From Maricaulis maris (lineage in GTDB: Bacteria > Pseudomonadota > Alphaproteobacteria > Caulobacterales > Maricaulaceae): 64,000 nucleotides of DNA. The translations under genes and the position numbers were made by a program. The notes below the pieces were generated by a model. The model searched no databases and had not been told where the DNA came from. It saw only the letters and a program-made list of their open reading frames with translations. Shown here piece by piece: positions 53,758 through 62,531 of this stretch. The number at the start of each line of letters is the position of its first letter. The stretch's first letter is position 1. The DNA is taken from contig NZ_RBIM01000006.1 of assembly GCF_003634045.1 (NCBI RefSeq), positions 186,001 to 250,000 on the forward strand, given 5' to 3'.

Positions 53758-56700
53758 TCATGGGCCAAGGGCGCGCGTCCCGTTCGTTGGCGTGAACACG
53801 TTCGGGACCGCGGCGGGCAAAAGCGCGTCCCGCGTCGTCACATAGAGATAGTAGCTGACCGAATGACCATGGCGGATGATTGCCGACACGCCAACATGAC
53901 GCGGCCCACCGCGCCCAGGCGTGTGGTGGGCATGGCTCAGGAACAGCACATAGCCGAACACATCCCGATGCTCGAGCACAAGATTCGTCGCTTTATAGGC
54001 CGGGTTGCCATAGCGCATTCGCGGCTGACCGAAGAGTTCGAAATAATTGAAGGGGCGGCATATCGCGAGCGCCAAATTCGTATCACGCCGCATATCGGCA
54101 TTGCCCTGCTCCAGGAAAGACGGAATCCAGCCGATTTCCTCAATGTATTCCTCGAAGGCGTAGAAGCCGTCAGCGCGCAGGAAATATTCATGGTGGCCAC
54201 CATTCGCCATCCGGTGGACGCGCGGACCGTTCAGCACGCCCCGGACGCCGAACGCATTCAGACGCGGCGAGTACAAATGCTGATAGAGCGAGCCGACAAT
54301 CGCCGGAACAAGACCATTCCAGGCCTCGCCCAAAGCACGCCAACCCATTTCGCCCACTCCGAGCGGTTCGGAAATGCGACGGACATAGCCATGGGAGATG
54401 TCGCGTACGGCGCTCAACATTCCGGCGCCGGCCATGCCCGCCCCGATATCCATGGTAATCGAGACGACCGGGCAAGTCCGGTGATGCGGATTTCCGCGAT
54501 GTACGACATTCGCAAAATTGCGAAGCACCGGGCTGAGCAGCCAGGAAGCCGTCGCCATCACCGCGATCGGTGGCAGCACAACCCGCCCAATAACCCATTC
54601 GGTGGCATCGGCGACACCGCCCCAAGGGTCCTCAATCACGGCCTGGCCAACTGTCCAGAGAATGTTGATCGAGCCCCCGACAAAAAGGGCAAGACCGACC
54701 CAGTTGCGCGTCCGCTCCGCCATTACGAACTGCATGAAGGCACCGTCGGGGTCGATCCGGTTGATCGGATCATTCCCGACATAGGCGTAAGGCCACGGCG
54801 TCTCCTGTCCCGGATCGGGGCTGAGGAAGGCACGCAAGGCCGGATCATAGCCGCGCAGCGCGAACTGGGTCAGGCCGCTGGCCGGATCGAGCCGTTGGCC
54901 GGTATAACGCCCGCCTTCTGTATCGAGGCTGGAGGCCGAAACAAGTTCTCCGTACGCGCCGTAATCATAGTAGGATTCCAGCCCGGCATCATTGCCGCTA
55001 CCCTCAACCCCGATGCCACGAACCGACCCCAGATTGTCGCGCAAATAATAGCGCGCGGCGCCGTTGGCATCCGTGTCGATCCGGGCGAGTCCGGCCGCCT
55101 TGCCCGGAATTTCGAAAGTGCCTGTTGCCGGCCCGCTTCCCGTGCGGTCGTAGCGGGCGATGACTGCCCCGCCGGGCGCCCGGATCAACAGTGTCGATCG
55201 TGGATCGCCGCTACGCGGCGTGACCGTGATCGTGCTCAGCTGGCCGGTGGATCCATAGAAATAGCTGGCGCTCTGCACCGCAGCAGGAGCAGAAAAACTC
55301 GCTTCGGCCATCTGACCGCTGCCGGGCCTGTATTGAATCGCACTGAGGAAGCGTTGCGGATTGGAGACCAGTCGGCCTGCCGCATCGTAACCCAGTGTCG
55401 ACCCCGACATGGTCAGGGTCGACAAGACAAGCGCGCCAACCATCAGGGCCGGCCCGGCGCTACCGTCGTCCTGCCGCTTGCCGTTGATAAACTCCAGGGA
55501 CACGGAAACCACATCGGCCGGCATGATGGCGAGCGACCGGCAAAGATCGGCGAGGTCGAAATCGGCGTTGACCGCCGTCCAGTCGTCGGCACCGGCGCCG
55601 AGATCGGTCAGTGTTGTGCGGAAAACGTCGCCTTGTGCATCGCGGAAGACGATCTGAAGCAAAGCGGGACCCTGCGCCGCCGCGAATCCCGCCGCGCTTT
55701 TCCACTGAAAGGCCAGTCGATAGCTCTGCGCCATGCCGAACGCTCCGGAATAGCGCAGCGTCTGGTGATAGCTTGCCGTGCCGCCGACCATCTGGATGTA
55801 GTCGGCGACTGTTCCGCCTGCCCCAGTGACAATATCGACCGGGCTGGGCCCGGCATTGCTCGCCGACACTGTCCAACCTTCTGGCAACGTGCCTGATGAG
55901 AGGTCAACGGCCTGATCGACCTGGGTCGTGATGCTCAGGATACGATCCTGGCTTCGTTTTCCCGACACCGGATCAGCATAATGATAGGTTTCGGTTGCAG
56001 GGCCACGCGGTACCGTCAGAAGCGTGCCATTCGCGTCATAGGTGATGGGGTGGGTGGCGGTTCCGGTGTTGAGCGCTGTATCCTCACCGGCATCGGATGC
56101 CATCGCAGCGCACAGGTTTCCGGCGGTATCATAGCCATATTGCCAGGTGCGCGGCGTGCCGATCAGACCGCTGGCAAGATCGTCGGGCGCGCCCGGGTGG
56201 CGCATATAGGCTATTGTGCCGGTTGCCACGCGCTCGGCTTCATCCGGCCCGCCGATACCGCCATTCCCATAGGCGAGCGTCTGCAGCACATAGTCCCCGC
56301 CGACGGTCAACGGTCGGCCTGCAATATCATAGCGGCCGGTTTGCTGGATCGGTCCGCCGGAATTCATGCCCAGCACGGTCTGCGAAAGCAGGCCGCGGGC
56401 GTCGTAACTCATGCGGGCGTAGCGCGCTTCAGGGCCTGGAACGGGATTGTCCGGGTCGAGTACTTCGGTGCCGTCCGCACCTTCCCCGACAGACGCCATA
56501 CGGCCGAGCCGATCATAGAAATAGGTCGCGTTCACGGGATTGCCCTGCGGTTGTCCGGTGCCGGAAAGCGCGCGCGGGAAAACAATCTCGATAGGCCGGT
56601 TGAGATTGTCGAAGGCGTACTCGGTCTGACGAATGGTGTCATCGAAACCGGGCGTGGAATTGGTTTGAGTGATAACGTTTCCGGCGCGGTCGTAGACGAA

Positions 56701-59700
56701 GGATTCCGTATCGATCTCGGTCGCCCCGGGGGTCCAGCTCGCACTCCGATTACACCGCGAGACGATCAGCCGGCCAACCTGATTGGGCGGCTGTGCGCCC
56801 GGGCCGGCGACACGATCATACTCATAACGCTCGAGCCACAGCGCCCCGTCGGCGGCTTCCGGCCAGATCGGATCATCGACATGTGCCGCAAGATCGGCCC
56901 AGGTCAGACCCGATTTGGATACCGTGCCAGTCTCGATCACGCGGTCCTGGGCGTCATACTTCGAGTACTGAATAACCTGCGGACTAAGGGCCGCGCCGGC
57001 GGCATCCATGGAGAAGCGCTGCCGGTTGACGCTGTCATACATGAAGCGGGTCGTCCCGCTGTCAGGGCCGGTCTCGCCCGTGCGGTTGCCAAGGAAGTCG
57101 TAAATGGATGTACGCTTCCAAACCGTATTGCTGTCGGCGTCCGCTGGCGGGTCGTAATAGTTGGGTAGTCGGGTTTCGGTCCGGTTTCCGGCCCCGTCAT
57201 AAAGGTAAGATTCGATCCGGATCGGCGTCGTGCTCCCGTTCTCGATCAACGCCTTGGCGATCTCCTGACCCGACTGGTTTGTCGCGGTCTGCAGCTGATT
57301 TCCGTTCGGGTCGGTCACGGTATTCAGATAGTAGCTGCCGGCGGCGCGGCCGGGCGCGCCGGAGGTCAGCACCTGATCAAGCCAGCTTCCCGCGGCATTG
57401 GCGCCATAGCCGAGCCTGACTGTATGCCCGCTGCCGAGCGCATGGTCCGCTCCAGGACCAGCAATTTCCAACGGGCGCGCGGAGGGCGAGGCTTCCATCC
57501 GCGTCCGGTTGAACGGCGCATCGCTGACGGCCGGATCGAGATATTCCGCGATTGTCATCTGAGTGCCACCCGCCTTGTCCGGCAGATAGGTGGTCAGCGC
57601 GCCTTCCGTGCGGCTGGCGATGGCCGGCGTGGCAGCTCCGTCACCAATGGCGACCGTCTGTTGCACCGGTTCACGCTGGACACTGGGGCGGCCGAATTCG
57701 TCAAACAGGATGCCGGAAATCTGCGCCGTCTGGCGGTCGACCATGGCCATGGTCTGAAGCAGGGTGCCGGCCCCGTCGACGAAGCTCACATCGATCGACG
57801 GATCGCGGGCGATCACCAATTGCTCGAAATTCGCGGCGCCAGTGGCCGCGATGATCAGCTTGCCCTGCGGGACAAAGTCGAGCAGATCGCCGAATATCTG
57901 ATTGCCGTCGACAAAGAAAAAAGCAACGCCATCGACGACCGCGAACAGCCATCCGGTTCCGAACGCACCGCCGCGCTCGGCAAGTGTCGTCCATCCGCCA
58001 CCGCCGTCCGACTGCCGCAATTGCCATTTCCCTGGGCTGCCCGGCACCCAGGAAACGAACAGGTCGCCGCTGCCGATCGACACGGTCGTCAAGGCGGGGT
58101 CCACGCCGGACAGCTGGACGCGGCCCGCGTAATTGCTCGAGGTGAAGTTCTTCAGCTCCGCGCGGCTGCCGATCGGATCGGAGCTTGAACCGGCAAATGT
58201 GAGCTGGCGATTGGCGATGCCCCATCCGCTCGCCAATGTCCAATCAGCGACGTCGGACGGATCAAAGTCCTGATATCCGCCGAAGCTTGACGAGCTGACG
58301 CGCACGACCTGGTTGGGAAGCACCGGATCATAGCTGTCAGCCTGGCCGGACAGGTTTCGCGCATAGGCGGTCGCGGAGATGACGCCGACATTGTCGTCCG
58401 ACGGACCGATCGTCGCGACAGTCTGCAAATTCTCGGTGCGGACGATACGCGCGGTCGCGCCGTTCTCGCCCAGCGACGCGGTGATCATCCAGGTCGACGG
58501 ATCGAAAACAACCGCAGAATAAACGGCATCGAGCGGGCAGAAACGCAGCTCGTCGACATAGACCGCCGCACCGCCATCGATGGCATTGAAACCATCGATC
58601 CCGACACCGAGAACCGTGTCGGCTGGCAGGCCGGCTGCCGCAGCAATCGCCGGAAGGTCGATCACCGCTTCGATATAGACCCATTTGCCATCTGGGCTGG
58701 CCGGGAATCCAACGACCACCGGATCACCGACCGGCGTCGCGGATGTGGCGTCCTGATAGGCCTGCAGTGTCCAACGGGCCTTGGTGTCATCGGGTGTGAA
58801 GCCAGCCGCCGGCAGCATCCAGCACGAAAAGATATAGCGCCGATCCGCGTCGAGCCCGCGCAGTGTGGCGACGGCGCCTTGCGGAGACGCGGGCGGGCTG
58901 GCAGCGATTTCTAGCGACTGGGATCCGGTATGGTACTGGGTCTGGACGATATGGCTCGTGATTGAAGACGCCCCCTGATACGACCACGGCCCTGTCGCCT
59001 CATAGGGCTCGAAGCCGTAATATGTCGCCTCCGGTGGGTTGGACAGTCCGAACCGGGCAACGAGATGGCGTTCGGAACGGTCATAGATATTCGTAACCGC
59101 CCGTCCGATCGTGTCGACCTCCTCGACAAGACTGCCCAAGCTGTTGCGCTGGCGCGTTTCGGTTTCGAGCCGCCATCCCGTCGGTGTGGCACCGGTCGTC
59201 CAGGCGTCGAAGGGGACGAAATCCTTGTCGGCCGCGACGAACATGCGCTGAACCGCCCAATCCGTGGCCTGCGTGCCCCAGTCGCTCGACCAGGTGGTTG
59301 CCTGCCCGCTCACCGACGCACCATTGCTCTTGGAGATCGATTGCACGACTGGCGACAGGAGGTTTTCCGGCACGTCGGTCGTGTAGACTTCCGGGAAATA
59401 GGTGATGTCAGTTTCCAGCGTTTCGGTTTGGCCTTCGCCGTCGAAACGAGCGCCCGTGACCTTGGCCGGAAAGCCGTTCTGATTGTACTGGACTGACAAG
59501 ACTGAAGTGACGCCGTCCGTGACCACGATGGTCTTGACGATACGCGAGAAAAAGCCACAGGGCGCATAGTCGCCGCCCGCCGGCAGGAATTGACGCGCAA
59601 CAGCCTTCACAACGGAGTCAGTGGTATTGCTTTGCGCCACCTGTGCGTCGTCTAGCCAACTTGTCGTCGTCCTGTAGGTCAGCCCCGCCAGAAGGCGCGT

Positions 59701-62514
59701 GACGGTGGACGGATCGGCGCCAGTCTCCGTCGGATAATCGGGGCGTTTCGCGGTTGGCAGTGAGGCCGCCTCAGCAGCCGTCAGCATGTTGAACATCTCG
59801 TAGAGGACGGACCCGCACGCCGTACCGCTGCCTGACTGGCTCGCGATCGTGGTCCGGTTGAAGGCGGCCGCCCGACCCGACGGCGCCATCACGGCCGATG
59901 CCGTCTCATAGCTCGGGGCGCGGTCGATGACCGCATAGCCGGTGGTCGTGTCCGTCGTGTTGCCGGGCAGGCATCGCAGGCGGCTGACCGTCATGACGGA
60001 GGCGGGTCCATCCGCCCCGCCCCGCGTCACGCGATGCAGGCTGATCGTCGGGCCACTGGTCCAGTCACCGCTATAGGTCGCGAAAGCCGTCGGTCCGACC
60101 AACAGATTTGCCGCGGCGCCCGAGACGAGAAGCTTACCGCTGATCGCGCTCTTGTTCGCAGTGTCAAGCGTACCGTCGGCCAATGGAATCGCCGTGACCG
60201 AGCTGCCGGACTGATAGACGAGGAAGCGCTCTCCAGCGAGCTGAAGGCTCGGCAGGTCGCTCGCTGAGAGCGTATCGGACAACACGCCTGCAAACCCCCA
60301 GCTCATGTCCGGCGACTGGTAATAGATCGCATTGCCGGTCGTTTGCCCGTCCTGCGAGGTGTGCGGCATGAGCACATAGCGATTGGCCCAAACCGTGCCC
60401 GCCGCCGCACGAGCGGCATAGGCGCCCGACGGAACGGTTACGGAGTTGGCAATGGCCCACGGCGCGCCGGTGGTGGTATTGGGATTGTAGGCGGTGAGGC
60501 TGGCGACCAGGTCTCCGCTTGCCGTCGAATAGGTCCGTACGATCTGGTCGGCAGCACAAGAGATCAACTGAAGTGTTTGCGCGCCGGATGGTTTGATGGC
60601 CTCGACGCTATTGATCGTCCATTGCTGGCCGTCATAGCGAGCGATCAGTTCGCCCAGCGCGATGCTCGACCCGTTGACCACGGGTTCCGGAATATCGCCA
60701 CCAGTATCAACGTTGAACTGTGTGAGGGAGGTCGATCGGAATTGGCCGCCGCTTCCGAGCCAGTCAACGATGATGGCACGCGCGCGCGTACGCCCGCCGG
60801 CCGGACCGGCGACGATGATCACCGCAAAACCGCAACCGGCTGTCACCGAAACTGTGCTCAGCGTGCCGGAATCGCGAACCAGCACGTCGCTGGAGCTCTG
60901 CCAGGCCGCGAACGGTCCCGGCCCCATCCGGTGGACGGTAATTCCCTTGCCGGCATTTGTCGTGTCAGCAACGACCGCGACCAGCGCGTCGCCCGCACCA
61001 TCCATCGCGCAAAGCGGGCTGCTATCCGCCCCGCCAAGCGTTTCCGCGGCGCGTTCGGCCCATTCCGAACCATTCCAGATCAACGCTTGAAACACCGCGG
61101 TATTGCTGCCGAGTATGCCGGCGCAGTCGTCAATTGTGCTGAGATCGACGCTCGCCGGCGTCGACAGCGCGACTGTCACGGTGTCGGATGCGGTCCACGC
61201 GCCGGACATGCGCGGGTCAGTGCGCCAGGCCTTGAACTGGGTCGCGGTCTGCGCCGCGAAGGTGAGCCCGGCCGTCTTTACCGCGCAGTCCGGGGCGGCT
61301 GTGCTCGTGGCAAGTGTGCCGAGATCGGCCGGCACCCATCGCCCATCCCAGCTCGACGCCTGCAGCGCTACCGAGCTCGAATCGGTCGCGGGCCAGGCGG
61401 CGACGACGAAATCAGCGGCGAAACCCAGCACGGGCGTTCCGAACGGGCCGCCGCCGGGCGCGGACAGAGACTGGGAGCGGTCCGAAAAGGCCGGCGTGAC
61501 GGCCGCATACTCGACCTCCACCGTCCCGCCGAGCGCGGTGTTGATTCCGGTCATCATGCCGTAATCCGCTCCAGCGGCGACCTGATAGCTGAAAGTCGTG
61601 GCCGGCATGCCCGGACTGCCGCCAGGATGATAGGCAACCGCTGTCAGAAGCCGTTTTGTCAGCGGCCCGGTACCCATCAGCGCATAGGAGAATTCGGTGC
61701 GGTTTAGCAGCCCGCCGCCGCCTGCCGTAACGCTGATGGAGGCAAGAAAATGGGAATCATAGCGGTCCTGCCAGGCATTTGGCGCTGGCGGCGTCTGGTG
61801 AGCCGGCACGTATTCGTCAGTGGTTTTGGGCTGATAGCTCAGATCAATGCGGGCGCCATCGCCGCGCGTGACCCGGGCAAGACGGGTGCTCCGCGTGTAG
61901 GCCGCACTGCCGTCGCCAACGGTTTCGGTGGTTTGCGTGTAAGTGAGGTCGACCGTCTGCTGCCAGAGATCGGTCAGGCGAGACAGCCACCAGGTCACCG
62001 CCTGCGAGGACTGCCCGGTCGTAACAGATGAAGCTCCGCTCCAGCCCTCCCAAGCCACGCCCAGCTCGATCGAGGATGGCGTGCCGCCAAAGCGCCAACG
62101 CAGCCCGTCCTCATCGATCAGCGTCCAGCTTTCATTCGCGGCGCTATAGCGGATAACCCAGAAATCTCCGGCGACAGTGCCATAGCTGACCGAGCCGTCT
62201 GCCTCGTCTTCAATGGGGACGAGCTCGGTCATCCGCCCGTCGCGAACAAGGAAGAGGCGCCGTCCCCGCGTCAGGGAATCCGGTTCAGGCACGGCGACAA
62301 TGGATGGCAGGTTGAGGGTCCAGCCGAGGCCCAGCCAGCCAGTCGGCGCAGTCAGATTGGATTGCTCCGCCGCCCCGTCCAGTGCGCTCGCATACTGCGC
62401 CGAAAGGGCAAATTCCGGCCCGCTTCCCTCCGGCAGCGCCGCGAGGGGCAGCGAGAAAGCGAGATTGCCCGTCGCCGGGTCGATACTGTTGGCAAAGTCA
62501 TTCAGCGTAAGCAT
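53758..62514 (-). CDS. RHS/YD-repeat protein with unrecognised C-terminal tip
   Basis: A 2,918-aa protein without a signal peptide. The N-terminus (SIDPATGNLAFSLPLAALPE, then FALSAQYAS) resembles the SpvB/TcB-like start of RHS shells. YD repeats and several LamG/jelly-roll-like insertions follow (near 1,250, 1,480 and 2,330). The RHS core ends at about residue 2,591 (GQRLDPASGLTQFALRGYDP, YAYVGNDPINRIDPDG). The last ~327 residues (53758-54741) form a variable tip with two hydrophobic helices and a His-rich end (LSHAHHTPGRGG, RHGHSVSYYLY); no toxin family recognised. No immunity-type gene follows on the same strand. Confidence 0.9.
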   Translation of the reverse strand: MLTLNDFANSIDPATGNLAFSLPLAALPEGSGPEFALSAQYASALDGAAEQSNLTAPTGWLGLGWTLNLPSIVAVPEPDSLTRGRRLFLVRDGRMTELVPIEDEADGSVSYGTVAGDFWVIRYSAANESWTLIDEDGLRWRFGGTPSSIELGVAWEGWSGASSVTTGQSSQAVTWWLSRLTDLWQQTVDLTYTQTTETVGDGSAAYTRSTRLARVTRGDGARIDLSYQPKTTDEYVPAHQTPPAPNAWQDRYDSHFLASISVTAGGGGLLNRTEFSYALMGTGPLTKRLLTAVAYHPGGSPGMPATTFSYQVAAGADYGMMTGINTALGGTVEVEYAAVTPAFSDRSQSLSAPGGGPFGTPVLGFAADFVVAAWPATDSSSVALQASSWDGRWVPADLGTLATSTAAPDCAVKTAGLTFAAQTATQFKAWRTDPRMSGAWTASDTVTVALSTPASVDLSTIDDCAGILGSNTAVFQALIWNGSEWAERAAETLGGADSSPLCAMDGAGDALVAVVADTTNAGKGITVHRMGPGPFAAWQSSSDVLVRDSGTLSTVSVTAGCGFAVIIVAGPAGGRTRARAIIVDWLGSGGQFRSTSLTQFNVDTGGDIPEPVVNGSSIALGELIARYDGQQWTINSVEAIKPSGAQTLQLISCAADQIVRTYSTASGDLVASLTAYNPNTTTGAPWAIANSVTVPSGAYAARAAAGTVWANRYVLMPHTSQDGQTTGNAIYYQSPDMSWGFAGVLSDTLSASDLPSLQLAGERFLVYQSGSSVTAIPLADGTLDTANKSAISGKLLVSGAAANLLVGPTAFATYSGDWTSGPTISLHRVTRGGADGPASVMTVSRLRCLPGNTTDTTTGYAVIDRAPSYETASAVMAPSGRAAAFNRTTIASQSGSGTACGSVLYEMFNMLTAAEAASLPTAKRPDYPTETGADPSTVTRLLAGLTYRTTTSWLDDAQVAQSNTTDSVVKAVARQFLPAGGDYAPCGFFSRIVKTIVVTDGVTSVLSVQYNQNGFPAKVTGARFDGEGQTETLETDITYFPEVYTTDVPENLLSPVVQSISKSNGASVSGQATTWSSDWGTQATDWAVQRMFVAADKDFVPFDAWTTGATPTGWRLETETRQRNSLGSLVEEVDTIGRAVTNIYDRSERHLVARFGLSNPPEATYYGFEPYEATGPWSYQGASSITSHIVQTQYHTGSQSLEIAASPPASPQGAVATLRGLDADRRYIFSCWMLPAAGFTPDDTKARWTLQAYQDATSATPVGDPVVVGFPASPDGKWVYIEAVIDLPAIAAAAGLPADTVLGVGIDGFNAIDGGAAVYVDELRFCPLDAVYSAVVFDPSTWMITASLGENGATARIVRTENLQTVATIGPSDDNVGVISATAYARNLSGQADSYDPVLPNQVVRVSSSSFGGYQDFDPSDVADWTLASGWGIANRQLTFAGSSSDPIGSRAELKNFTSSNYAGRVQLSGVDPALTTVSIGSGDLFVSWVPGSPGKWQLRQSDGGGGWTTLAERGGAFGTGWLFAVVDGVAFFFVDGNQIFGDLLDFVPQGKLIIAATGAANFEQLVIARDPSIDVSFVDGAGTLLQTMAMVDRQTAQISGILFDEFGRPSVQREPVQQTVAIGDGAATPAIASRTEGALTTYLPDKAGGTQMTIAEYLDPAVSDAPFNRTRMEASPSARPLEIAGPGADHALGSGHTVRLGYGANAAGSWLDQVLTSGAPGRAAGSYYLNTVTDPNGNQLQTATNQSGQEIAKALIENGSTTPIRIESYLYDGAGNRTETRLPNYYDPPADADSNTVWKRTSIYDFLGNRTGETGPDSGTTRFMYDSVNRQRFSMDAAGAALSPQVIQYSKYDAQDRVIETGTVSKSGLTWADLAAHVDDPIWPEAADGALWLERYEYDRVAGPGAQPPNQVGRLIVSRCNRSASWTPGATEIDTESFVYDRAGNVITQTNSTPGFDDTIRQTEYAFDNLNRPIEIVFPRALSGTGQPQGNPVNATYFYDRLGRMASVGEGADGTEVLDPDNPVPGPEARYARMSYDARGLLSQTVLGMNSGGPIQQTGRYDIAGRPLTVGGDYVLQTLAYGNGGIGGPDEAERVATGTIAYMRHPGAPDDLASGLIGTPRTWQYGYDTAGNLCAAMASDAGEDTALNTGTATHPITYDANGTLLTVPRGPATETYHYADPVSGKRSQDRILSITTQVDQAVDLSSGTLPEGWTVSASNAGPSPVDIVTGAGGTVADYIQMVGGTASYHQTLRYSGAFGMAQSYRLAFQWKSAAGFAAAQGPALLQIVFRDAQGDVFRTTLTDLGAGADDWTAVNADFDLADLCRSLAIMPADVVSVSLEFINGKRQDDGSAGPALMVGALVLSTLTMSGSTLGYDAAGRLVSNPQRFLSAIQYRPGSGQMAEASFSAPAAVQSASYFYGSTGQLSTITVTPRSGDPRSTLLIRAPGGAVIARYDRTGSGPATGTFEIPGKAAGLARIDTDANGAARYYLRDNLGSVRGIGVEGSGNDAGLESYYDYGAYGELVSASSLDTEGGRYTGQRLDPASGLTQFALRGYDPALRAFLSPDPGQETPWPYAYVGNDPINRIDPDGAFMQFVMAERTRNWVGLALFVGGSINILWTVGQAVIEDPWGGVADATEWVIGRVVLPPIAVMATASWLLSPVLRNFANVVHRGNPHHRTCPVVSITMDIGAGMAGAGMLSAVRDISHGYVRRISEPLGVGEMGWRALGEAWNGLVPAIVGSLYQHLYSPRLNAFGVRGVLNGPRVHRMANGGHHEYFLRADGFYAFEEYIEEIGWIPSFLEQGNADMRRDTNLALAICRPFNYFELFGQPRMRYGNPAYKATNLVLEHRDVFGYVLFLSHAHHTPGRGGPRHVGVSAIIRHGHSVSYYLYVTTRDALLPAAVPNVFTPTNGTRALGP

Positions 62515-62531
62515 GATCGATCAACCGGACC

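Noticed and set aside
53231-53761. Minus-strand open frame next to the RHS end, considered as immunity gene
   Set aside because: It overlaps the well-supported LytTR gene antisense for most of its length and has shadow-type composition.
53626-55896. A 756-codon open frame on the plus strand opposite the RHS gene
   Set aside because: The RHS frame shows YD repeats and a core motif along the whole stretch; the antisense frame shows nothing recognisable.
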